From: an uncultured Gammaproteobacteria bacterium
Lineage (GTDB): Bacteria; Pseudomonadota; Gammaproteobacteria; UBA4575
Direction: 5' to 3'
Length of the DNA stretch: 64,000 nucleotides
Assembly (NCBI GenBank): GCA_951812785.1
Contig: OX638335.1
Location: forward strand, 1,913,712 to 1,977,711
Part shown: positions 48,240 to 55,932 of the stretch, piece by piece
Numbering within the stretch: the stretch's first letter is position 1
How the letters are laid out: each line of letters starts with the position of its first letter
Made by a program: the position numbers and the translations under genes
Notes under the pieces: generated by a model
Database searches by the model: none
What the model saw: the letters and a program-made list of their open reading frames with translations, nothing else
What the model was told of the DNA's origin: nothing

Positions 48240-49469
48240 TTAGAAAACTACTTTTGCGTAGACCTCAAACAGATTCCGCTCATAGTCAAAACTGCTGGTT
48301 GTAGAATCACGTTCGCCATAACTATAACCTGTACCCAGTGTTGCCCACCGACGTGGCTCAAAATCAACATATGCACTAAATGTCGTCAAGTCGTCTTCAC
48401 GTCCGGCTGTATCTTCGCTAAATCTATCTTCTTGATAACTAGCTTGTAAACGCGTCTTAACCTTTGAGGTCCATTCATGCTCATAGCTACCAGCAATTTT
48501 ATCTTCCCGCGTAAAATCACCAGTACCATTCGTCTCAGCATAATCTCGACTTGTGTGTATATTAAATATTGAATAGGTTCTAGGCCTCCATTCAACTTCA
48601 ACTTCCCAAATTGCGTCATCACCATCTTTACGTGCTCCCGCATCAAAATCTTTGGAAACATAGCCAAGTTTTGCTGAACCTGTTGTTTTATACGTACTAT
48701 CCCAGACCAAACCAACGAGGCCTTTATAGGCCACACTATCCAGTGTTGGTGTTCCCGCCGCATCAGTCACATAGTTGACGTTCAACACGCGCCCCTCTAA
48801 CACTGCTCGGGTTTTAGGCATCACACGGTAAAATAACCGGGCACTACCATAGGTATCTTCGCGATCACGCACTGTGGTGACAGCAAAATTGTTTTGATAT
48901 TCCTTATCTTTATACCCTCCATCAATCTCAAAGCGCCCTTTTGCAGACCTCGCACCATAAGCCGCATTCACATCAACTTTATATTGGTCGTAGCGATCAT
49001 ATCGTTGCTGAACGAGCCCAGTACCTTCAGCAGCTCCGGTGCCGCGAGGATCATGTCCTTTAAAATATTCAAAATCAATGCCTGCAGAAGTTTTTCTCGT
49101 TGGTGTATATTCGTAACTAGCCTGTATGGTTTTATCAACATAATCATCTTGATGACTACTATCATGCTCTCCTATGGAGAGCAGAGTTCTGAGGGTAATT
49201 CGATTTTTGTTACCTTGTAGGTCATAAGTAAGGCTTGGTTCAGTCAAGGTGATAAAGGTCTTGATTTCATTATCTGCGGCAAAGGTCAAATTATCGCTAT
49301 GTGATAATTTGACTGATAACTCAGGAGATAACTTACCACCAGCAAAATCGAACCCCTGTCCATCAAACAGCTCTTCTGCATGTCCTTGAACGGAGAATAA
49401 CGTAGTCGTTAGCGCTAATGGCAAACTGATTATTTTAGAACAGAAAATACGCATAATATTTTGACTCAC
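48240..49469 (-). CDS. Outer-membrane beta-barrel protein, Thr144 variant (unit C)
   Basis: As 26841-28070 except Ile144Thr (base 49039 g instead of a on the plus strand). The residue lies in a glycine-rich turn (PRGxGAAEG), probably a loop, so a mild effect is expected. Confidence 0.75.
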   Translation of the reverse strand: MSQNIMRIFCSKIISLPLALTTTLFSVQGHAEELFDGQGFDFAGGKLSPELSVKLSHSDNLTFAADNEIKTFITLTEPSLTYDLQGNKNRITLRTLLSIGEHDSSHQDDYVDKTIQASYEYTPTRKTSAGIDFEYFKGHDPRGTGAAEGTGLVQQRYDRYDQYKVDVNAAYGARSAKGRFEIDGGYKDKEYQNNFAVTTVRDREDTYGSARLFYRVMPKTRAVLEGRVLNVNYVTDAAGTPTLDSVAYKGLVGLVWDSTYKTTGSAKLGYVSKDFDAGARKDGDDAIWEVEVEWRPRTYSIFNIHTSRDYAETNGTGDFTREDKIAGSYEHEWTSKVKTRLQASYQEDRFSEDTAGREDDLTTFSAYVDFEPRRWATLGTGYSYGERDSTTSSFDYERNLFEVYAKVVF

Positions 49470-49491
49470 AGGTTAGTAAACAAGGCACGTA

Positions 49492-49518
49492 AGTTTAGCA
49501 TGGAAAACATGCTAAACT
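49492..49518. repeat. 11-bp stem inverted repeat between ligase and beta-barrel genes (unit C)
   Basis: Copy of 6694-6720. Here it follows the intact ligase gene, its native context. Confidence 0.6.
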
Positions 49519-49567
49519 AAAACATAAGGACTTTGCAACTATATGATTTGACTATAATCCAGTCAAG

Positions 49568-51013
49568 CTAGCTCCCCAGCTTCTTACTCTCCAAGCTATT
49601 CTTTCTTGAACCTAGATTCAAGCTTATCCATGCTAACGACAATAGCACAACGAAAGTCGCGGCATTGGCAGGCATCTGCAAGTTAAATTCTACCGTTGCA
49701 TGGCTCATCATCGCAATAATCCCCATAATTACAGCAAAAGACATCCCTCGCATTAAAGGGTCTCGTCGCCGATAATGGGCGGCCAATGCAGTAAAAATTG
49801 ATGCGATTACGATTGATGCCAGTAAAACTGGTCCAACCACCCCTGTTTCAGTCGCAAATTGCAAATAATCATTATGCGCTTCTTTGTTAAACCCCTGTAT
49901 ATCTACGCCACGATATTTCGGGAAGACCGCATAAAAACTACCTAGACCGCTGCCAGTTAGACGATAATCTTTCCATTGCTCCAAGCCGTATTTATTAACT
50001 TCATCCCGATTCTCACTCATTGCATTCGTTTGCTCTAATCTCTGTTTTACTTTTTCAAGACCAAACCATTGCCCCACAATTACCATATCAATAATCACAA
50101 TACTGACAAACAAAACAATCATGGATTGTGTTGCATGTTTTGCACATATCAGCCCAATAACTCCCGTAATAAATAAGCTAGCAAAAAAAGCCGTATTCCC
50201 CATACGCGAATGCGTTAACACCAGTGCAATGACCATCATGATTAAACTCAATCTGACCATAATCTTTACACTCAGCACCAAACGAAGCAGAGTCAAGATT
50301 TTTTTCCTGGTTGTTTTAGCTATTTTAATCGACTGAGTATCCAGGGTTGCAATCAATAAACCAATGCCCACCGCAATCGTCATCCCAAGATAACCTGCCA
50401 AATGATTTCGATTAAAAAAAGTGCCCGTAGCAACACCAAGATAATCAGTCTTCTTGATAAAAAAACCATACTCCAGGCCCGACAGGGTCATCATGGCGCC
50501 AAACACGGCCTGGAACAAACCACTACAAAGCAGTACATAGGCCAGTATTTTTAAACGCCTGCGGTTAGAAACCAATACTAGTGCTAAAAGAAAAAACAGA
50601 AAGTAACAAATACTTAACAACAACCAAAGCTTAGTAATCTTTGGGTCGATACTGATACTGAAGTTTACTACGCCAGGTTGACCTAGAAACTCCTCAACAG
50701 ATAACCAATGCTCCAATGATGAAGGTGAAAGATACTTCAGAATATAAGCAGGCAATGGTATTAGTTGGAATACGATGTACAACAACCACAGAGTAAAAGC
50801 TAAAAGCACATATTTTGCAGCGCGAAGGCTACTAGTGATTGACACCTTATTTTGGAGATAAAGCCAACACCAACAAATTGAAATCAGAGCAATCCAGATC
50901 GCCATGACTGACATCGCCCACGGCACCTCGCTGGCGAGGGGCAAGGGTATCCAAACTAGCAGAGCACAAAAGGCGTAAAACAGCGGTTTATCAGGTGATG
51001 TGCTTCCAAACAT
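49568..51013 (-). CDS. O-antigen ligase/polymerase-family membrane protein (Wzy_C), intact
   Basis: 481 residues with about eleven hydrophobic segments. Family motifs are GTFFNRNHLAGYL, LTHSRMGN, GSGLGSFYAVFP and AHNDYLQFATETG in the large periplasmic loop. It should ligate or polymerise glycan chains using undecaprenyl-linked substrate on the periplasmic side. It is the only intact copy in the window; units A and B end in its last 77-78 codons. The N-terminus (SPDKPLFYAFCALLVWIPLPLAS) looks native, yet a REP lies only 12 bp upstream and no Shine-Dalgarno is visible before the ATG at 51013. It leads the leftward export genes (beta-barrel, Wza-like, Wzc, CpsB, VpsP). Confidence 0.85.
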   Translation of the reverse strand: MFGSTSPDKPLFYAFCALLVWIPLPLASEVPWAMSVMAIWIALISICWCWLYLQNKVSITSSLRAAKYVLLAFTLWLLYIVFQLIPLPAYILKYLSPSSLEHWLSVEEFLGQPGVVNFSISIDPKITKLWLLLSICYFLFFLLALVLVSNRRRLKILAYVLLCSGLFQAVFGAMMTLSGLEYGFFIKKTDYLGVATGTFFNRNHLAGYLGMTIAVGIGLLIATLDTQSIKIAKTTRKKILTLLRLVLSVKIMVRLSLIMMVIALVLTHSRMGNTAFFASLFITGVIGLICAKHATQSMIVLFVSIVIIDMVIVGQWFGLEKVKQRLEQTNAMSENRDEVNKYGLEQWKDYRLTGSGLGSFYAVFPKYRGVDIQGFNKEAHNDYLQFATETGVVGPVLLASIVIASIFTALAAHYRRRDPLMRGMSFAVIMGIIAMMSHATVEFNLQMPANAATFVVLLSLAWISLNLGSRKNSLESKKLGS

Positions 51014-51025
51014 AAACGGGGAAAA

Positions 51026-51058
51026 GGGGACGCTACCCTTTAATAAGGAATCAGCGTC
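51026..51058. repeat. REP element R1
   Basis: Core GGGGACGCTACCCTTTAA (51026-51043) followed by an arm that completes an imperfect hairpin: GACGCT (51029-51034) pairs with AGCGTC (51053-51058), and CCTT with AAGG inside. Read on the minus strand it contains GTAG next to the palindrome arm, reminiscent of the 5' tetranucleotide of RAYT-associated REPs. Confidence 0.75.
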
Positions 51059-51075
51059 TTACTTCTATTTTTTAA

Positions 51076-51633
51076 TTAACTATTTTCCTCTTCAACAGCA
51101 GCAATAAATTCCGCTGGAGTCAGTGGACTACCACCACTAGTGCTATTGTATGCCGTAGTTAACCTCGCTTGACGATTTCCTGAAGCAGCCCTATAGACTG
51201 CATTGAGAGATGTGCTTGCTTCTGATTGTGTTAATGTCGGATTAGCATTTGTCACGGATGCGGTGGTTAATACAGGCGCGTCGCTTCCATAATTCCTAGC
51301 AAGTGCATTATTAGCAGCAGCCGTGGCACTGTTTGCCGAGACACCCGGGTTGCTTGTTGCCGCATTCGCAAGGCTCGCTGCGAGAAATTCATATGTTCTT
51401 GAATTTATTACCGATTCAACTGCTGCCGTAACAGATGCAGCGGGAGCATTTTTTATGGTATTCGCAGTTTGAGTGGCTGTAAGTGTGCTGGGATCACTCA
51501 CATTCGTTGAGGGATCTCCATCTGCATTCAGGATAGCCGCTGCCAGTAATTGCGCCGCCGTTGGTTCCGCAGCAAACACATGCTGATACGGCAACAGTAA
51601 TACGACAAGTATAAAAAAAATTCGCTTCATCAT
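51076..51633 (-). CDS. Small secreted Ala/Ser/Thr/Asn-rich protein, copy 1
   Basis: 185 residues from the ATG at 51633; a GTG nine bases upstream keeps the frame, but AGGGTGG lies at Shine-Dalgarno distance before the ATG. A signal peptide (MMKRIFFILVVLLLPYQHVFA) is followed by a mature part made almost wholly of Ala, Ser, Thr, Asn and Val helices, with no Cys. The C-terminus PLTPAEFIAAVEEENS is more acidic. No family recognised. It follows no obvious operon and lies between REPs R1 and R2. Confidence 0.7.
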   Translation of the reverse strand: MMKRIFFILVVLLLPYQHVFAAEPTAAQLLAAAILNADGDPSTNVSDPSTLTATQTANTIKNAPAASVTAAVESVINSRTYEFLAASLANAATSNPGVSANSATAAANNALARNYGSDAPVLTTASVTNANPTLTQSEASTSLNAVYRAASGNRQARLTTAYNSTSGGSPLTPAEFIAAVEEENS

Positions 51634-51715
51634 TTTGACCACCCTGATCCAGTCTTAAATTAAACTATAACTAAGTTTAACAAAAAAAGATATACCGATA
51701 AAGCGGATCTATATA

Positions 51716-51747
51716 GGGGACGCTACCCTTTAAAAGGAATCAGCGTC
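51716..51747. repeat. REP element R2 (recombinant)
   Basis: Core at 51716-51733; hairpin arms GACGCT (51719-51724) and AGCGTC (51742-51747). Its left flank (gcggatctatata) equals that of R3 and its right flank (aaggaatcagcgtcttac) equals that of R1. Confidence 0.8.
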
Positions 51748-51764
51748 TTACTTCTATTTTTTAA

Positions 51765-52322
51765 TTAACTATTTTCCTCTTCAACAGCAGCAATAAATTC
51801 CGCTGGAGTCAGTGGACTACCACCACTAGTGCTATTGTATGCCGTAGTTAACCTCGCTTGACGATTTCCTGAAGCAGCCCTATAGACTGCATTGAGAGAT
51901 GTGCTTGCTTCTGATTGTGTTAATGTCGGATTAGCATTTGTCACGGATGCGGTGGTTAATACAGGCGCGTCGCTTCCATAATTCCTAGCAAGTGCATTAT
52001 TAGCAGCAGCCGTGGCACTGTTTGCCGAGACACCCGGGTTGCTTGTTGCCGCATTCGCAAGGCTCGCTGCGAGAAATTCATATGTTCTTGAATTTATTAC
52101 CGATTCAACTGCTGCCGTAACAGATGCAGCGGGAGCATTTTTTATGGTATTCGCAGTTTGAGTGGCTGTAAGTGTGCTGGGATCACTCACATTCGTTGAG
52201 GGATCTCCATCTGCATTCAGGATAGCCGCTGCCAGTAATTGCGCCGCCGTTGGTTCCGCAGCAAACACATGCTGATACGGCAACAGTAATACGACAAGTA
52301 TAAAAAAAATTCGCTTCATCAT
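51765..52322 (-). CDS. Small secreted Ala/Ser/Thr/Asn-rich protein, copy 2
   Basis: Protein identical to copy 1 (51076-51633). This copy retains the ancestral upstream flank next to R3; copy 1 has R2 upstream instead. Confidence 0.7.
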   Translation of the reverse strand: MMKRIFFILVVLLLPYQHVFAAEPTAAQLLAAAILNADGDPSTNVSDPSTLTATQTANTIKNAPAASVTAAVESVINSRTYEFLAASLANAATSNPGVSANSATAAANNALARNYGSDAPVLTTASVTNANPTLTQSEASTSLNAVYRAASGNRQARLTTAYNSTSGGSPLTPAEFIAAVEEENS

Positions 52323-52410
52323 TTTGACCACCCTGATCCAGTCTTAAATTAAACTATAACTATAGCTAAGTTTAACAAAAAAAGATATACCGATAAAGCG
52401 GATCTATATA

Positions 52411-52428
52411 GGGGACGCTACCCTTTAA
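52411..52428. repeat. REP element R3, left inverted end of RAYT element
   Basis: GGGGACGCTACCCTTTAA, the exact reverse complement of R4 at 53127-53144. Confidence 0.8.
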
Positions 52429-52449
52429 AAACAGTGCTATTGTTAGCCT

Positions 52450-53137
52450 ATGCCACGACTCGCTAGAACTGTATTTGCCAAAATACCGCATCACATCACT
52501 CAACGAGGCAATCGCCGCGAAGATATCTTTTTTACTGATGAAGATTGAGAAACCTATCTTGCCTGGTTAAGGAATTATTGCCAGCAAGACAACGTAGAGA
52601 TACTGGCCTAATTGTCTGATGAGCAATCACATTCATCTCGTCGCAGTACCTGACACAAAAGAAGGGCTGCAAAACGTACTCAAACCATTACACATGCGCT
52701 ATGCACAACGATTCAATCGTCAACGAGGTATTAAAGGACATGTGTGGCAAGGTCGTTATTTTTCTGCGCCGCTAGATGACGGCTATCTCTGGGCGACGAT
52801 TCGATATGTCGAACGTAACCCCGTGAGAGCTAGGATGGTGGAAAAGGCGGAGCACTATCCCTGGTCAAGTGCCGCTGCACATTGTTATGGCAGGGAAGAT
52901 TAAGGTATTAACATCGAATACACATTGGTGCGCCCACTTGAGTCAGATGAAGAACTGGTCGAGCTGGTTAGCAATCGCTGATGAACCAGAAAAACTGGCC
53001 ATCATTCGACGTAATATTGAAAAGGGCTTACCCTGTGGCGCAGTGAGTCCTTGCTTAAAAAACTGGAAAAGAAGATTGACCGCGTACTCAAATACTAACC
53101 TCAGAGCAGACCCAGGAAAAATGAAATTAAAGGGTAG
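52450..53137 (+). pseudogene. RAYT/TnpA-REP transposase pseudogene
   Basis: The start MPRLARTVFAKIPHHITQRGNR is typical. An in-frame TGA at 52546-52548 and a one-base insertion near 52610 break the N-terminal part. The middle holds the HUH motif (SNHIHLVAVP), HVWQGRYFSAPLD and ERNPVRARMV. Further shifts occur between 52900 and 52940 and near 53045, after which a KKLEKKIDRVLKY-like tail and a TAA appear. The final TAG of the original frame lies inside REP R4. Catalysis is surely lost. Confidence 0.85.
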
Positions 53138-53144
53138 CGTCCCC
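53127..53144. repeat. REP element R4, right inverted end of RAYT element
   Basis: TTAAAGGGTAGCGTCCCC, inverted relative to R1-R3. It lies 10 bp from the 3' end of the next gene and is followed by a T-run. Confidence 0.8.
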
Positions 53145-53154
53145 TTTTTTGCCC

Positions 53155-53760
53155 TTATAGCTGATTCCACTTTTTCTTTCGTTGCCATGGAATTCTTGTC
53201 AGGATGATACCGAATATCATACTGCCAATAACCACCAAAGCACCACTGATAAACCATTGCCTATCTTTCAATGGTGATTTCAATACTTCACTTTCAGCAG
53301 CTAATTTGTCGTAACGATCTTTTTCTTGGGCCAATTGGGTTTTAAGTTGATCATTTTCACGCTGTAGCTCTAATGGCAGCTTGGCAATATCTTTGAGTCT
53401 CTTAATTTCTCTTTCCATTGCCGTTTTTTCTTCAGCCACGGCTTGGTCAAATTTAGTCCTCAATTTTTCGTGCCGCTTCTCTAGCGCTGCCAAAAGATCT
53501 CGACCTGAAGGTTGATTCATTAAGTATCGCGTCAGCACCCAGCCCTCAACACCATTAGGCATACGCACATTAGTATAACCATCACTCTCTTGCAGAACTT
53601 CTAGTGGAGTACCACTTTTTATCTGTCGGCGAATTTCATGCTGGGTGCTTTGACCAGTACGCAACATGATTTCAAATTCATCAGTGACATATTTAGTGGC
53701 AGCGACACTTGCCTGGCTAACGACAAATACTGTACTTGCAAAAAACATCCTGGCTAACAT
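53155..53760 (-). CDS. SH3-domain membrane protein (TIGR04211/YgiM-like)
   Basis: 201 residues from ATG 53760; the frame is open to 53811, which would overlap the previous gene. Signal peptide to about residue 21, bacterial SH3 domain about 24-86 (LRTGQSTQHEIRR ... GVEGWVLTRYL), coiled coil about 95-175, membrane helix about 178-198 and a basic tail. Members are anchored periplasmic proteins of poorly known role. Lies 10 bp after the TraB/GumN gene. Confidence 0.85.
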   Translation of the reverse strand: MLARMFFASTVFVVSQASVAATKYVTDEFEIMLRTGQSTQHEIRRQIKSGTPLEVLQESDGYTNVRMPNGVEGWVLTRYLMNQPSGRDLLAALEKRHEKLRTKFDQAVAEEKTAMEREIKRLKDIAKLPLELQRENDQLKTQLAQEKDRYDKLAAESEVLKSPLKDRQWFISGALVVIGSMIFGIILTRIPWQRKKKWNQL

Positions 53761-53770
53761 GATTGTGTAT

Positions 53771-54682
53771 TTATAAATCAACTCGTGAAACGGTATACCC
53801 ATCTTTTTCAATGAGTGCTAATACGCCTTTTTCACCATATAGGTGAACCGCACCTATAGCGATGAAAGCATCTTTTTCGCGCATTGGTTTTCTCATGTAA
53901 TGTTGCATGACGATATTTCTAATTTCAATTACATGTTTTAAATAGATATCACGCCATTGTTTATTCTCTGGTTCATCCGGGATGAAGCGTGTACTTATTT
54001 GATACATAGCTTTTAAATCTTGCTTTAAATAAGCATCTAGCATGTCATCAATAATGTTCTGCATTTCAGTGTAGCTTGCCACTGTGAAATTAAGTAACGC
54101 TACCTGTGCATCAACAGGCATTTCTTGTAATGTAACAATAAATTCCTCAATTGATTCTACTTGATACAACTCTTTTCTCTGATTCGCTGCACGATCAAGT
54201 AATTTATAATCCAGGATAGCTGCATTACTTTTTGCTTTGACGGCAAAACTACGCATCGCTGCCCAAGGTCTTAACGTATTAATAAATTTACGCTCCATAC
54301 CCAGGCCACTCAATACATCTTCAATTTTCTGATAAGTTTCTTCGCCCACTAATTCTTCTAAGGTTTCACCTTTCGGCAGCACCATATCACCCTTAATCAG
54401 CTGACCTCCTGAATATGGGTTCCAATAGTGATCACTGGGAAATGCTTCCATGGCGAAGCTTTTTGATTCGTCTAGTACTTTATTGATTTTTTCATGTAAC
54501 ACACCAATACGCTCATCGTTCATATGCAAAGTGCCAAAAATGTGGCCAACATACTCTCCATCTTTTTCTATTTTCCAGAACAAACCTTGTTCAAATGCAT
54601 CTGCATTTTCCTTAGTAGACACCCAGGCTGTCACTATTATGGTAATAATTATTGCAACTGTGAGATAAATCTTAGTCTTCAT
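53771..54682 (-). CDS. TraB/GumN-family protein
   Basis: 303 residues. An N-terminal membrane segment or signal anchor (about 5-21) precedes the domain. The GTLHMND motif is at 50-56, AMEAFPS follows, and the C-terminal GAVHLYGEKGVLALIEKDGY motif completes the TraB/GumN pattern of a metal-dependent protease-like fold (Tiki-related). Periplasmic role unknown. Probably co-transcribed with the SH3-domain gene. Confidence 0.88.
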   Translation of the reverse strand: MKTKIYLTVAIIITIIVTAWVSTKENADAFEQGLFWKIEKDGEYVGHIFGTLHMNDERIGVLHEKINKVLDESKSFAMEAFPSDHYWNPYSGGQLIKGDMVLPKGETLEELVGEETYQKIEDVLSGLGMERKFINTLRPWAAMRSFAVKAKSNAAILDYKLLDRAANQRKELYQVESIEEFIVTLQEMPVDAQVALLNFTVASYTEMQNIIDDMLDAYLKQDLKAMYQISTRFIPDEPENKQWRDIYLKHVIEIRNIVMQHYMRKPMREKDAFIAIGAVHLYGEKGVLALIEKDGYTVSRVDL

Positions 54683-54745
54683 TCACTTCTCCAGATCACT
54701 TATTTTATTATAATTAAAGACATCAACCTCGCAGACTAATTCAAA

Positions 54746-54777
54746 AAAAGCCGCTTCACGCGAATGAAGCAGCTTTT
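54746..54777 (-). terminator. Intrinsic terminator after the reductase gene
   Basis: Stem AAAAGC-C-GCTTCA / TGAAGC-A-GCTTTT with one mismatch and a 6-base loop, downstream of the leftward gene ending at 54814. The A/T tracts would work in both directions. Confidence 0.75.
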
Positions 54778-54813
54778 AATGGCTATGAATTATCTAACTC
54801 CGATAATGCAAGT

Positions 54814-55932
54814 TTATAGCTCCCTAAGTATCTTTGGCACATGTGCATAAGCTGGCGATATAGCTTCATGTGGACATGCATCAATACACGCATAACAACG
54901 GATACACTCAGTCTCATCTATAAATAATGAATTGTAATAAAGACCTGAAGTATGCCCTGGGTTTACGCGTTCAAATGATGTCACTTCACCATCACTGACC
55001 TTAAAGTTAGTGGCTTCTACAATGCAGTTCTTTATTGGCTTAGCCATTAAGCATTCATCGCATAACACGCACTTTTGGTTATCAATTACAGGGGCAGGTG
55101 ATCGTGCATCCTCAAACTTATCATAATAGATATCAGACATTGACAATCCAGCTTCTTCCAACACTTTTACACCATGATCAATCATGGGAGGTGGCCCACA
55201 GAAAAATGCTTTGATGTCATCGCTAGTCACTACACCTTTGTCCAGATACTGTTCTTTAACATGTTGTGTCACAAACCCACGTGGACCCGCCCAATCACTG
55301 TCTTCTAGTTCTTCAGATAGTACTGGAATAAATTTAAACAATTTGCCACCTGGCCACTTACCTGCCAACGCATTTAATTCATCAATTAGATACAAATCTT
55401 TTTGGGTGCGCGCACCATAAAAGAAATAACAATCTCGCGCGATGCCTTGCACACTGACTTGTTCAACTAATGCGTTAATAGCACTCATACCACTTCCACC
55501 AGCAATGCACACCATGGTTTTATTGGAATCATCTAAGCCAAACTTACCCATGGGCCCAGATACTTGGACTTTCTCACCTTCGCGGTTTTTTTCTGCCAAC
55601 CAGCCAGAGAATTCACCACCTTCAACCAGGCGAATAAAGAAAGTATATTCGTTGGGATTTTCTAACTCCGGTGTCTTTGCAAAAGAATAAGAACGGGGCT
55701 TTTGCATACCTTCCACTTTAATCGTCCCGTACTGTCCGGCCCTTGCATTCAATTGATGCGAACCTTCAGGACATGTAATAACAACTTCATATGTATCATA
55801 GGAGAGATTACTGAACTTGGTGATCACGCCTTCGTTGGTATAAACACGTAGCGTTTGGATATCCGGATTTGGCTCAGGTAGCGTCCTAATATGAAAATCA
55901 AACGGGTCGTTAAATGTGTCAAACTTTGCCAT
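54814..55932 (-). CDS. FAD/NAD(P)H oxidoreductase with two C-terminal [4Fe-4S] clusters
   Basis: 372 residues. A ferredoxin-reductase-type module has RSYSF (80-84) for FAD, GGSGMS (145-150) for NAD(P)H and CGPPPM (245-250). The C-terminal dicluster ferredoxin has Cys 288, 291, 294 and 303 (last spacing unusually long) and Cys 343, 346, 349 and 353 (canonical CxxCxxCxxxCP). It should pass electrons between NAD(P)H and the molybdopterin enzyme encoded just upstream; stop and start share one base (TAATG). Substrate unknown. Confidence 0.85.
   Translation of the reverse strand: MAKFDTFNDPFDFHIRTLPEPNPDIQTLRVYTNEGVITKFSNLSYDTYEVVITCPEGSHQLNARAGQYGTIKVEGMQKPRSYSFAKTPELENPNEYTFFIRLVEGGEFSGWLAEKNREGEKVQVSGPMGKFGLDDSNKTMVCIAGGSGMSAINALVEQVSVQGIARDCYFFYGARTQKDLYLIDELNALAGKWPGGKLFKFIPVLSEELEDSDWAGPRGFVTQHVKEQYLDKGVVTSDDIKAFFCGPPPMIDHGVKVLEEAGLSMSDIYYDKFEDARSPAPVIDNQKCVLCDECLMAKPIKNCIVEATNFKVSDGEVTSFERVNPGHTSGLYYNSLFIDETECIRCYACIDACPHEAISPAYAHVPKILREL

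Larger units (their letters stand above)
28405..49803. repeat. Tandem unit C, complete and rightmost (21,399 bp)
   Basis: Same order and spacing as unit B. From 49804 the sequence departs from the A/B and B/C junctions and continues into the rest of the ligase gene, so this is the right-hand end of the array. Unit C carries Ala661 in the kinase and a private Ile144Thr change in the beta-barrel. Confidence 0.97.
51026..51715. repeat. Tandem 0.69-kb REP+gene unit, copy 1
   Basis: Direct repeat of 51716-52410, carrying REP R1 and one copy of the small secreted-protein gene. Coding parts read identical; the upstream flanks differ by a 6-bp indel. Confidence 0.9.
51716..52410. repeat. Tandem 0.69-kb REP+gene unit, copy 2
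   Basis: Five bases longer overall than copy 1: a TATAGC-type 6-bp insertion upstream of the gene and a one-base difference next to the REP. Confidence 0.9.
52411..53144 (+). mobile_element. Decayed RAYT (REP-associated tyrosine transposase) element
   Basis: A broken Y1/HUH transposase gene is bracketed by an 18-bp perfect inverted repeat (R3 and R4), the arrangement of a REP-RAYT unit (REPtron). The same core recurs at R1 and R2 nearby, so these REPs were probably once mobilised by this protein. Confidence 0.8.

Noticed and set aside
1-49803. Prophage, integrative element or genomic island explanation for the repeat
   Set aside because: No integrase, relaxase, phage gene, tRNA attachment site or insertion sequence at either junction; content is one coherent glycan pathway.
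51026-53144. CRISPR-like array from repeated 18-bp words
   Set aside because: Four cores only, irregular spacing of 0.7 kb, one inverted, no cas gene. REP/RAYT explains them.
52943-53257. 104-codon leftward frame across the RAYT remnant and REP R4
   Set aside because: It is antisense to the recognisable RAYT tail and crosses the REP; no Shine-Dalgarno or domain.
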